Positions 1 through 6,716 are shown, counted from the first letter of the stretch. The stretch: DNA of 17,893 nucleotides from JAKAWW01 sp049966775 (GCA_049966775.1 JBMFTZ010000019.1:1-17893), one strand, 5' to 3'. The notes: generated by a model from the letters alone, not told the origin. Translations and numbers: made by a program.

Positions 1-55
1 ACCCGTATGTCATCAGGTACTCCATCGCGCTTTGTCCTTTCTTATTTCCAAACAT
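1..55 (-). CDS. Class III signal-peptide (pilin-like) protein, N-terminus only
   Basis: The minus strand opens with ATG at 55 and codes MFGNKKGQSAMEYLMTYG before the window ends. The short basic head followed by Q-S-A-M-E-Y is the archaeal class III (prepilin) signal motif, with the expected cleavage just before the Q by a PibD/FlaK-type peptidase, followed by the start of a hydrophobic helix. Proteins with this head are exported and either assemble into type IV pilus-like filaments or stay membrane-tethered. Only 18 residues are visible, so the mature domain is unknown. A TATA-like box lies about 40 bp upstream. The same head occurs in the protein at the right edge of the window. Confidence 0.8.
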   Translation of the reverse strand, partial: MFGNKKGQSAMEYLMTYG

Positions 56-90
56 GTCTATCGCCTTATAATAATAGATGAAAGGCAAGA

Positions 91-98
91 TTTAAATA
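91..98 (-). promoter_or_regulatory. TATA box for the left-edge pilin-like gene
   Basis: TATTTAAA on the minus strand, centred about 40 bp before the ATG at 55. This would give a transcript with a leader of about 10-14 nt. No good ribosome-binding site is visible before this ATG. Confidence 0.5.
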
Positions 99-101
99 CA
101 T

Positions 102-143
102 ATGTGGTTGTTGAAAATCGTGATGTGGTTGTTGAAAATCCTA
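102..143. repeat. Tandem direct repeat, 21-bp period
   Basis: The 18-base word ATGTGGTTGTTGAAAATC occurs at 102-119 and again, identical, at 123-140, so two units of a 21-bp period lie directly behind the TATA box of the minus-strand gene ending at 55. The rest of 56-315 is AT-rich, has no convincing reading frame and shows no other strong structure apart from a short ACCTCT/AGAGGT inverted pair at 150-155 and 183-188. Confidence 0.75.
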
Positions 144-315
144 TCGTAAACCTCTCTGCGCCCAATAAACCGTTGGAAAAGTAGAGGTCTATCGGATGAA
201 TTTAAGTCGCTTTTCTTATCTTGGCGGGTTTCTATTCATAACTTTTTGACAAAATAACCAATTCATTGATATTGCTGACTAACCATAATGTGCACTTCTA
301 CAGTTACTGATCAAA

Positions 316-730
316 TTACGAGATTATGTACTTTAGAAGATATCCCAATATGCACGAATAAACATGTGATGTAACTCTTTGCAGCCCTTTAACTCTCACA
401 TCAAGAAGGTTGAGTTTCATCTTCAATATTGAGAAGAATCTCTCTATCGCACTTCTTTTCCTATACTCTTTGTCTCTGGGTTTTGAAGAACGATAGTGGT
501 CTCTCCCATTTTGTAGCAATAACGCTCTGTAGAAATCCTGTCAGTAAAGAAAAATAATTGATGTATCAATGAAGATTGTAAGCAACAGCGATTACTTTCA
601 TTTCTCTTCTCCGCATTTTCAACACCCTCAATGCATATAGTAGCAGCGTTTTCGCAGCATACCATTTGTTGTCAAAGATTACAATAGCACAAAAAGAAGT
701 AAAATAGACGAAATTTGAGAGCGGATACCA
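316..730 (-). pseudogene. Decayed DDE transposase (IS5/IS4-like), frameshifted
   Basis: The last 75 codons (543 down to 316) carry a typical transposase end: K-E-Y-R-K-R-S-A-I-E-R-F-F, the conserved Glu region of the DDE fold (YxxR...ER.F), then L-N-L-L-D-V-R-V-K-G-L. The frame is blocked by TGA at 541-543. Upstream sequence reads on only in another minus-strand frame, with DNKWYAAKTLLLYAL near 673-629 (resembling the region around the second catalytic Asp), which is stopped at 566-568. A third frame bridges the two. At least two frameshifts are needed to join the pieces and no N-terminal third is recognisable, so it is inactive. The exact IS family and the 5' limit are uncertain; I saw no clear terminal inverted repeats. 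Confidence 0.6.
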
Positions 731-884
731 TATGGAGCGCACTCAACTTGCCGGGGTGTACTCTACCAGAAGCTACATGTTACCGGTCCGCAGCGGAGCT
801 ATCGTGAGCAGAAATGCTGCCCGTTTTGCAGACGAGGCAGCGGCACACAGTGAGCTTCTTCGTGACGAAGCCCTTATACCATAA
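708..884 (+). pseudogene. Possible 3' remnant of an IS605-type tnpB
   Basis: An open frame follows a TAG at 705 and runs to TAA at 882. From ATG 732 it codes 50 residues ending L-L-R-D-E-A-L-I-P. The last codons are GAA GCC C.. running straight into a hairpin that spans the stop codon, a layout I associate with the ends of tnpB genes in IS200/IS605 elements, where the terminal hairpin (and the 3' part of the omega RNA) overlaps the gene end. GC content jumps relative to the preceding transposase scar. No RuvC or zinc-finger motif is present in the remaining piece, so this rests on the tail and hairpin only. It could instead be a small unknown gene. Confidence 0.35.
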
Positions 885-889
885 AGGGC
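870..889 (+). repeat. Hairpin over the end of the tnpB-like frame
   Basis: GCCCTTA (870-876) pairs with TAAAGGGC (882-889) with one bulged A and a loop of five bases; a smaller CTTC/GAAG hairpin (857-860 with 866-869) lies directly before it. The stop codon TAA is inside the right arm. It is consistent with an IS605 right-end structure or with a transcription-stop hairpin. Confidence 0.5.
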
Positions 890-915
890 ATGCAGCTCCA
901 AAGATAAATTGCAAA

Positions 916-962
916 TTTATTTATAGGTTTTTTGAGAATGCTGTTGTATCCTACTTAAGGTG
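916..962 (+). promoter_or_regulatory. Promoter and ribosome-binding site of glutamate dehydrogenase
   Basis: TATA-like TTTATTTATA at 916-925 predicts transcription start near 947. GGTG at 959-962 lies exactly five bases before the ATG at 968, the spacing seen at several other genes in this window. Confidence 0.55.
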
Positions 963-967
963 CTGAT

Positions 968-2233
968 ATGGCAGAAGAGCTAAATCCATTCAAGATAGCG
1001 CAGCAGCAGCTTGACGAAGCTGCGGAGATAATGCAATTAGATGAGACAGCTCATGCAATCTTGCGCGAACCCATGCAGACGCTTACTGTGAGCATACCGG
1101 TAAAGATGCGGGATGGCTCCACAAAAGTTTTCCAGGGCTTCCGTGTGCACTACAACAACGCCCGCGGGCCCATGAAAGGCGGCATAAGGTTTCACCCGCA
1201 GGAAAGCATAGACACAGTAAAGGCGCTTGCCGCCTGGATGACATGGAAGACAGCGCTTGCAAACATACCATATGGTGGAGCGAAGGGCGGCGTGATATGC
1301 GATACCAAAGCGATGAACGATTACGAGCTTGAAAATCTTTCCCGCGGCTATGTCCGAGCTCTCCATCATTTTATCGGGCCGAGCGTTGACATACCTGCGC
1401 CAGATGTTTACACCACGCCGCAGATAATGGCCTGGATGATGGATGAATACAGCACCATTGAGGGCCATAACGAGTTCGGCGTAATCACAGGAAAGCCGCT
1501 CGAAACCTGGGGCTCAGAGGGCAGGGGCGACGCCACAGCAATGGGTGGCATGTACGTGCTGAGGGAAGCCGCCAAATACAAAGGCATCGACCTCAAGAAG
1601 GCGCGCATCGCCATACAGGGCTTCGGCAATGCGGGCACCTTTGCGTTCAGCATAGCCCAGAAGATGTTCGGCTCTAAGGTTGTCGCAGTGAGTGATTCCA
1701 AGGGCGGCATATACAGCGAGGACGGGCTGGACTTCGACGCCGTAATGAAAGCAAAGCAGAGCGCAGGCACGGTGCAGGGCTATGACAAGGCGCAGAAGAT
1801 AACGAACGAGCAGCTTCTTGAGCTTGATGCCGATATACTGATACCTGCAGCGCTCGAAAACCAGATTACGGGCAGCAACGCCGGCAATGTTAAAGCGAAG
1901 ATACTGCTCGAGCTTGCAAACGGCCCCGTTACACCTGAAGCAGACAAGATACTTGCCGAAGCGGGCGTATTCGATTTGCCAGACTTCCTTGTAAATAGTG
2001 GCGGTGTCATTGTGTCGTATTTCGAATGGGTTCAGAACATAGGGGGCTACTACTGGAGCGCCGATGAAGTGTATGCAAAATTGGACAAGATAATAACAAA
2101 GTCGTTCAACGACGTTATAGCAACTCAAAAAGCGTACGTGCAGAAAGGCAAGAAGATAAACCCGAGGATGGGCGCATACATCATAGCTGTTGACCGGGTT
2201 TCAAAAGCGATGAAAGCAAGGGGCTGGTATTAG
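968..2233 (+). CDS. gdhA: Glutamate dehydrogenase (hexameric, NAD(P)-dependent)
   Basis: Oxidatively deaminates glutamate to 2-oxoglutarate and ammonium, or runs in reverse to fix ammonium, in the cytoplasm. At 421 residues it has the usual length. Visible motifs are G-P-M-K-G-G-I-R at 67-74 (substrate Lys), P-Y-G-G-A-K-G-G at 101-108 (catalytic Lys106), A-P-D-V with the catalytic Asp146, the Rossmann GFGNAG at 218-223 with D243 ending beta-2, and a C-terminal N-S-G-G-V-I-V-S-Y-F-E-W. The start is fixed by GGTG five bases upstream. It stands alone between a mobile-element scar and the convergent mcm gene and has its own TATA box. D243 followed by S-K-G-G does not let me choose between NAD and NADP. 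Confidence 0.96.
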   Translation: MAEELNPFKIAQQQLDEAAEIMQLDETAHAILREPMQTLTVSIPVKMRDGSTKVFQGFRVHYNNARGPMKGGIRFHPQESIDTVKALAAWMTWKTALANIPYGGAKGGVICDTKAMNDYELENLSRGYVRALHHFIGPSVDIPAPDVYTTPQIMAWMMDEYSTIEGHNEFGVITGKPLETWGSEGRGDATAMGGMYVLREAAKYKGIDLKKARIAIQGFGNAGTFAFSIAQKMFGSKVVAVSDSKGGIYSEDGLDFDAVMKAKQSAGTVQGYDKAQKITNEQLLELDADILIPAALENQITGSNAGNVKAKILLELANGPVTPEADKILAEAGVFDLPDFLVNSGGVIVSYFEWVQNIGGYYWSADEVYAKLDKIITKSFNDVIATQKAYVQKGKKINPRMGAYIIAVDRVSKAMKARGWY

Positions 2234-2238
2234 CCAGC

Positions 2239-2258
2239 TTTTCTCTTTTTTGCTTTTT
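2239..2258 (+). terminator. T-rich terminator of gdhA
   Basis: Immediately after the stop codon the coding strand reads TTTTCTCTTTTTTGCTTTTT. Archaeal RNA polymerase stops at such U-rich tracts without needing a hairpin. The 105-bp gap to the convergent mcm end holds nothing else clear. Confidence 0.6.
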
Positions 2259-2338
2259 GCCGCAATGCTCTTGGCACTGCAGCCGAAGAACAAGAAAGCT
2301 TATCGTGGGAGCCCCGCATGCAAGCGGTGCTAGCGCGC

Positions 2339-4402
2339 TTATTCTGCTTCGTGCTTTACCGTTTTTACCACGCCTTGCTTTGGCCTGTAGATGTCGCCGC
2401 TCCTTTCGAGCTCGTTTAGATACTTGTTCACCGTCTGCTCGTCGATGCTCTCCTTGCTCGCCTCTTCTGTTACACGCTGTATCTTTGCCGTCCCCTCGCT
2501 TTCCTCAAGCCTCTTTATGATGTTCATTATCGCGTTTATCCTGTCCACCTTCTCCCTTGGCATGCCTGTGAGTATCGTGTCTATGTCCCTCCTCCCCGTC
2601 CTGTCCACTGCGAGCGTCTTGAGCATGTATTCTGTAAGCGCTATGGCGCGCTCGGCGTCGCTCACTTCCACAACATTGGAAAGCCTCGACTTTGCGCTTG
2701 CTTCCGCAAGCCTTACCAGCCCTTCTATCTGCCTCGGAGTTATTGTTGGCGCCCCCTTCCTTGCGCCTATGCGCCTAAGCTCTATATAGTAATCCTGTAT
2801 CCTTGCTCCCGCCTCATCGGTAAGCCTCGGATAGATGTGCTTCCTTGCATACGCTATGTACTTCCTGAGCAAGTCGCTCGGTATCGGGGCGGCTTCCACC
2901 TGCTCGTGCTCTTCAACTTCGGCGATTCGCGCGCCAGCCGCTTCGTGCTGCACAAGTATGTGCTTTGCTATATTCTTGTCGAGCTCCTCGTCCATTATGT
3001 CCCTTATCGGGAATATGAGGTCAAACCTGGAAAGCAGCGTTGGCGGTATGTCGAACTGCTCTGCAGGATATATGTTCTGGTCGAATCTACCGTATTTCGG
3101 GTTTGCCGCCGCGAGCACTGCCGCTTTTGCCGAGAACGTTGCCACAATGCCCGCCTTGGCAACGCTTATTGTCTGGGATTCGAGGGCCTCGTGCAGTGCT
3201 GCCCTGTCCTCGTCGCTTACCTTGTCGAATTCGTCTATACATACGACTCCGCCACTTCCAAGTACAAGCGCTCCTGCCTTGAGTGTCCATCCTCCCTCTG
3301 AAAATTCATCTCTCTCAGCAACGGCGGTCATACCACCGCCTGTCACCGATTTTCCGCTGACGTAAATGCCCTTTGGAACGAGCCTTGATACCGCCTGCAG
3401 TATCCTTGTCTTCGCGCTTCCAGGATCACCTATGAGCAATATGTGTATGTCGCTCCTTATGACTCCTCCGTCTACGAGCATCTTGCCCGGGGTACCGCCG
3501 AACAGCTCCAGCGCAACCGCCTGCTTTATCTCGTCGTAGCCGTATATGGAAGGTACTATCGATCGCACTATGCTGTCGAACACGTTTTGCCCTTTCGCGA
3601 GCTCGTTTATCTCTCTTTCCTCTTCTTCGCTTATCGGTATGTCGGTGAACTCCTTCTCCTTCGCCGCTATAGACACCGCGTCAAGGAACATCGTGTATAA
3701 ATTTTTCTCAACCTTGCCCCTCATGTTGCGGCGCGGTCTTATGCGCAGCACGCCGGTTATCTCAACCCTGTCGCCAGGTATTACCATGTTCGCAAGGTCG
3801 TCTTCAGCCCACACCTCAAGCTGCCATGTGGGCACGTTGCCATGAAGCTTTTCTAGAGGATCCTGTATGGCAAGCTTCTGCAGGTTTATGAACTGCGATT
3901 CTTCAGGCACCTGCTTGAGCGATTTTCTTTTGCACTGCTCGCACACTTCCGGTACCTCGTCCTTATCGACCCTTATCCTGTACGTGGCGCCGCAGTATGT
4001 GCATTTGTAGAATCCCACCTTCACCTTCGGGCTGATCTCAGAGCGCTTTACCACGAGGCTGTCGAGCAGTATAAGCTTGCCTATGTAGTTGGAGCCTATG
4101 TCTTGCACCAATGGCGTGTTTATGTTCTGCCCGTAGAAGCGCGCATGCGGCTCCTTGTCCTTCATCTCTATGTCCTTGAGCTTGCCCTTCAGCGATTCGT
4201 TGGCAGCCTCTATTATGGGCTCTGGGTTATTGATAAGCTCGCTTGCGAGCTCTGGGTCGAACTTGCTCAGGTTTTTGAAATCGATGTTAAGGCTGCGCTT
4301 ATCAGGAAAGGCGACTATTATGTCTGCTATAGCATCCTTGTAATACTGGTCAAGGAACTCGTCAAACTTTGCCTTTACCGCCTCTCCCACCGCGTCAAGC
4401 AC
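2339..4402 (-). CDS. mcm: Replicative MCM DNA helicase
   Basis: The hexameric helicase that unwinds DNA at the replication fork. Numbered from GTG 4402 (687 residues): an N-terminal helical/OB domain with a zinc ribbon (Cys134, 137, 154, 157), Walker A GDPGSAKT at 325-332, Walker B CIDEFD at 388-393, arginine-finger S-R-F-D with Arg459, and a C-terminal winged-helix segment. Length is normal for archaeal MCM. Start choice: GTG 4411 would also be in frame, but its own bases form the GGTG ribosome-binding site (4412-4409) that lies six bases before GTG 4402, so 4402 is preferred. Walker A has T where most MCMs have S after the Lys, a conservative change. It has its own TATA box and lies downstream of the tRNA-binding protein on the same strand. 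Confidence 0.96.
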   Translation of the reverse strand: MLDAVGEAVKAKFDEFLDQYYKDAIADIIVAFPDKRSLNIDFKNLSKFDPELASELINNPEPIIEAANESLKGKLKDIEMKDKEPHARFYGQNINTPLVQDIGSNYIGKLILLDSLVVKRSEISPKVKVGFYKCTYCGATYRIRVDKDEVPEVCEQCKRKSLKQVPEESQFINLQKLAIQDPLEKLHGNVPTWQLEVWAEDDLANMVIPGDRVEITGVLRIRPRRNMRGKVEKNLYTMFLDAVSIAAKEKEFTDIPISEEEEREINELAKGQNVFDSIVRSIVPSIYGYDEIKQAVALELFGGTPGKMLVDGGVIRSDIHILLIGDPGSAKTRILQAVSRLVPKGIYVSGKSVTGGGMTAVAERDEFSEGGWTLKAGALVLGSGGVVCIDEFDKVSDEDRAALHEALESQTISVAKAGIVATFSAKAAVLAAANPKYGRFDQNIYPAEQFDIPPTLLSRFDLIFPIRDIMDEELDKNIAKHILVQHEAAGARIAEVEEHEQVEAAPIPSDLLRKYIAYARKHIYPRLTDEAGARIQDYYIELRRIGARKGAPTITPRQIEGLVRLAEASAKSRLSNVVEVSDAERAIALTEYMLKTLAVDRTGRRDIDTILTGMPREKVDRINAIMNIIKRLEESEGTAKIQRVTEEASKESIDEQTVNKYLNELERSGDIYRPKQGVVKTVKHEAE

Positions 4403-4434
4403 GATCAGCACCCCCTTACATATTCTTATTATAG

Positions 4435-4446
4435 CAAAAAATAAAG
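4435..4446 (-). promoter_or_regulatory. TATA box of mcm
   Basis: CTTTATTTTTTG on the minus strand, about 38 bp before GTG 4402, in the 63-bp gap after the tRNA-binding-domain gene. It predicts a short leader containing just the GGTG site. Confidence 0.45.
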
Positions 4447-4465
4447 CACTTTCACTTTATGCGCG

Positions 4466-4792
4466 CTAGTGGATCCTGCTCCCAGGCGCTATCTCCCTGT
4501 CGGGCCTTATAAGCACCACGTGCTCGCTGTCTTCTGCGGCCAAAAGCATGCCTTCAGATACCACGCCAGCCACGCCCTTGGGGTCGAGGTTTGCTACCAC
4601 AACGATGTTTGATCCTTCAAGCTCTTCCTTCTCGTAGACGCCCTTGATCCCAGCGACTATGGTGCGCACGCCAAGCTCGCCAAGATCCACCTTGAGCACA
4701 TACATGGGCTTCCTTGAGCCCTCGTGATCTGCCACGTCAAGCACCTTGCCCACCCTTAGGTCTATGTTGCTGAATTCTTCAATGGAAACCAT
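4466..4792 (-). CDS. Free-standing tRNA-binding domain protein (EMAPII/CsaA/MetRS-beta type)
   Basis: A 108-residue OB-fold protein of the Tyr/MetRS C-terminal, Arc1p, EMAPII and CsaA group. Key landmarks are I-D-L-R-V-G-K-V at 10-17, the repeated V-A-G-I and V-V-A-N-L-D-P strands (46-49, 64-71) and S-E-G-M-L-L-A-A at 79-86. In archaea a separate protein of this kind can act as the beta subunit of methionyl-tRNA synthetase, raising tRNA affinity; a CsaA-like chaperone role is the alternative, and sequence alone does not separate them. No synthetase catalytic domain is nearby. GGTG followed by exactly five bases sets the ATG at 4792. It is divergent from eS8. Confidence 0.9.
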   Translation of the reverse strand: MVSIEEFSNIDLRVGKVLDVADHEGSRKPMYVLKVDLGELGVRTIVAGIKGVYEKEELEGSNIVVVANLDPKGVAGVVSEGMLLAAEDSEHVVLIRPDREIAPGSRIH

Positions 4793-4830
4793 CTTACCAC
4801 CTTATCGTTTTTTATTTTTATCCTGAGCAA

Positions 4831-4840
4831 ATTATATACC
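4831..4840 (-). promoter_or_regulatory. TATA box in the eS8 / tRNA-binding protein divergent gap
   Basis: ATTATATACC (TATATA core 4833-4838) suits the minus-strand gene: it lies 43 bp before its ATG, giving a leader of about 17 nt that contains the GGTG site. The core is near-symmetrical, so use on the plus strand for eS8 is also possible and would give a leader of about 50 nt. Confidence 0.45.
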
Positions 4841-4858
4841 AATTGTGTGCGCAAGCAT

Positions 4859-4884
4859 TTAGTAATATGCATGTGCATTACTAA
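4859..4884. repeat. Inverted repeat upstream of eS8
   Basis: TTAGTAAT (4859-4866) and ATTACTAA (4877-4884) are perfect 8-bp arms around a 10-bp centre that itself contains TGCA twice. It sits 30-55 bp before the eS8 ATG, at the place expected for the plus-strand TATA box or transcription start, so it could be an operator or a leader hairpin. Confidence 0.6.
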
Positions 4885-4913
4885 TATTTCAGTCTTTTTG
4901 CTGAAGTGGTATT

Positions 4914-5306
4914 ATGAGTCAATTTGGTTCTCAGAAGCATTCAAGGTCTAATACAAAGAAGATAGGCAACGGCAAGGAGGTGCGGAAGTTCAGGGACAAG
5001 CGCCGCAGCGAGATGGGCAATTATTTCGCTGCCACAAGGCTATCCGGAGAAAGCGCCTCGGCGAGCGTGAGGCGCCGCGGCGGCAACCTCGGCATGAGGC
5101 TCAAGCGTGTTGCATTCGCAAACGTGCTCACAAAAGAGGGCTACAAAAAAGCGAAGATAACAGAAGTGATAGAGTCAAAAGACAACAAGAACTTTGCAAG
5201 GCAGAACATAATAACAAAGGGCACGCTCATTAATACCGAGCTTGGCAAGGCGGTCGTGCTCAACAGGCCCGGCAGGGAGGGTGCGGTGAACGCAAGGCTT
5301 GTCTGA
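4914..5306 (+). CDS. rps8e: Small-subunit ribosomal protein eS8
   Basis: The 130-residue archaeal/eukaryotic 30S protein eS8, which binds 16S rRNA. It shows the family pattern: a basic N-terminus, V-R-R-R-G-G-N near residues 52-58, A-N-V at 69-71, then K-K-A-K-I, N-I-I-T-K-G-T-L-I-N-T-E-L-G-K-A and a final N-R-P-G-R-E-G-A-V-N-A-R-L-V. Length matches archaeal homologues. AGTG five bases before the ATG acts as ribosome-binding site. It is the first gene of a tight plus-strand run: 12 bp to the next gene, which then abuts the carbamoyltransferase. Confidence 0.96.
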   Translation: MSQFGSQKHSRSNTKKIGNGKEVRKFRDKRRSEMGNYFAATRLSGESASASVRRRGGNLGMRLKRVAFANVLTKEGYKKAKITEVIESKDNKNFARQNIITKGTLINTELGKAVVLNRPGREGAVNARLV

Positions 5307-5318
5307 TGTGGTGCTATC

Positions 5319-5744
5319 GTGGAGCGGGTATACTCTTTTGACAAGGCCGAAGAGGAAAAGTTGCAGCATATGCTGGCATACGACCCTTATACCGACCCTT
5401 CGGTTATCCCTCCGGCGGGCAAGGGCGAAGATCCGGAAAGGGAGAAAGCGATAAAGGCCAATCTGGAGAAGCTTATGCAAAGCGACAAGTTCTTCGATGT
5501 GATATTCGCAAGGCAGGAGTACAGCCTCAGGGAGGGCTCTTCAATGGGGATGGATGAAGGCAAGGTATACCTTTACATAAAAGCGGGCGAAGATTTCCTT
5601 GCAAAAGCTGAAGAGAAGCTAAAGCAGAACTTCCAGAGCTTCAAGCGCGTAGATGAAGCGGAAGAGCAGAAGGTGATAAGCTTCATAAAGGAGGAGCAGG
5701 ATCGCTCCAATGCGGGATTCGGCCTGATATTCGGTGGTGGCTAA
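5319..5744 (+). CDS. Unknown small acidic protein, eS8 operon
   Basis: I do not recognise this 141-residue protein. It is rich in Lys, Glu and Asp, predicted mostly helical from residue 44 on (alternating charged and hydrophobic positions), with no signal peptide, no membrane segment and no cysteine. It ends in G-F-G-L-I-F-G-G-G. GTG 5319 is chosen because GGTG lies exactly five bases before it; no ATG occurs before codon 18 (Met18). It lies 12 bp after eS8 and one base before the carbamoyltransferase ATG, so all three are probably one transcript. The position beside a ribosomal protein hints at a ribosome- or translation-linked role, but that is inference only. Confidence 0.8.
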   Translation: MERVYSFDKAEEEKLQHMLAYDPYTDPSVIPPAGKGEDPEREKAIKANLEKLMQSDKFFDVIFARQEYSLREGSSMGMDEGKVYLYIKAGEDFLAKAEEKLKQNFQSFKRVDEAEEQKVISFIKEEQDRSNAGFGLIFGGG

Positions 5745-5745
5745 A

Positions 5746-6645
5746 ATGCACTTGCTGAGTTCCAACGATCTTTCAAAAGCCGAGATCAACAAGATATTTG
5801 ACATAGCAGACGACCTTGTGGCGGGCAAGGAGGAACTCACGCTCAAGGAGCATGCAACCCTCGCGCTGCTTTTCTCGGAGCCTTCTACCAGAACAAGGGT
5901 GTCGTTCGAAGTCGCCATGGCGCAGCTTGGTGGTCATGCCATATACGTGGACATGAGCACAACGCACCTGAAGCGCGGCGAAACGCTGGCAGACACCGCG
6001 AAAGTGATAAGCGGCTATTGCGACTTCATCGCCATGCGCGTGGATAACCATGAAGATCTGCTTACTGTGGCGCAGAACTCCAGCGTTCCTGTTATAAACG
6101 CGCTTACCAGGCTGGAGCATCCAACGCAGGCGCTAGCCGACGCCTACACGATGCAGAAGCACTTCAGCCGCATGAAGGGCCTAAAGGTGGCGTTTGTGGG
6201 AGACATAGCGCAGAACACTGCCAATTCGCTCATGATAACGGTTGCAAAGCTGGGCTCCGAGATAGCGCTTGTTGGACCAAAGGGCGTGATGCCGAACGAG
6301 CTATTCTTCAATAAGGCGCGCGAGTATAGCAAGGTGGATGTCTACGACGACATAAAAGAGGGCTTAGACGGCGCCGACGTGATATATACGGATACGTTCG
6401 TGAGCATGGGCCTTGAAGCAGATGCCGCGAACCGCAGAGCTCTTTTTGCGCCGTACCAGGTGAACAGCACCATGCTCTCTTACGCGAAGGGGGCAGCCAT
6501 CGTGATGCACCCGCTTCCAGCTCATAGGGGTGAAGAGATCGCCGCAGACGTGCTTGACGGAGCCCACAGTGTCGTATGGGAGCAGGCAAGGAACAAGCTG
6601 CTGCTAGAAAAGGCGGTGCTCATATACCTCTCCAACTCCGCGTGA
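5746..6645 (+). CDS. Ornithine carbamoyltransferase-like enzyme
   Basis: A 299-residue member of the aspartate/ornithine transcarbamoylase family. Carbamoyl-phosphate site S-T-R-T-R at 47-51 and H-P-T-Q at 125-128 are intact. The second-substrate loop reads D-T-F-V-S-M-G (216-222), which is the ornithine type (DxxxSMG), and the downstream A-H-R-G-E-E is also OTC-like. However the ornithine-contacting Cys of the usual H-C-L-P loop is Pro here (H-P-L-P at 255-258), as in aspartate transcarbamoylase. Ornithine is the likeliest substrate, making citrulline for arginine synthesis, or degrading it in reverse, but another amine is possible. ATG 5746 lies one base after the previous stop; its ribosome site is inside the previous gene. 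GTG 5734 is an unlikely alternative start. No other arginine genes are in view. Confidence 0.85.
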   Translation: MHLLSSNDLSKAEINKIFDIADDLVAGKEELTLKEHATLALLFSEPSTRTRVSFEVAMAQLGGHAIYVDMSTTHLKRGETLADTAKVISGYCDFIAMRVDNHEDLLTVAQNSSVPVINALTRLEHPTQALADAYTMQKHFSRMKGLKVAFVGDIAQNTANSLMITVAKLGSEIALVGPKGVMPNELFFNKAREYSKVDVYDDIKEGLDGADVIYTDTFVSMGLEADAANRRALFAPYQVNSTMLSYAKGAAIVMHPLPAHRGEEIAADVLDGAHSVVWEQARNKLLLEKAVLIYLSNSA

Positions 6646-6707
6646 GCAGCGTTGCTTGCGCGCAGCGTTGTGCGTTGCTGATTCACGCTTTGTGCAATCA
6701 TGCTTTT
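6640..6707 (+). terminator. Possible terminator hairpin over the carbamoyltransferase stop codon
   Basis: GCGTGA (6640-6645, including the TGA stop) pairs with TCACGC (6683-6688) and CAGC (6647-6650) with GCTG (6677-6680). The 26-base loop holds two copies of GCAGCGTTG-like sequence. A TTTTT tract follows at 6703-6707. This fits the end of the eS8 transcript. Confidence 0.35.
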
Positions 6708-6716
6708 TAGCAGTGA

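Noticed and set aside
102..143. CRISPR array
   Set aside because: Just two repeat units with 3 bp between them and no unique spacers; it is a simple tandem repeat.
4403..4411. GTG 4411 as start of mcm
   Set aside because: Its own bases make up the ribosome-binding GGTG for GTG 4402; the three extra residues add nothing conserved.
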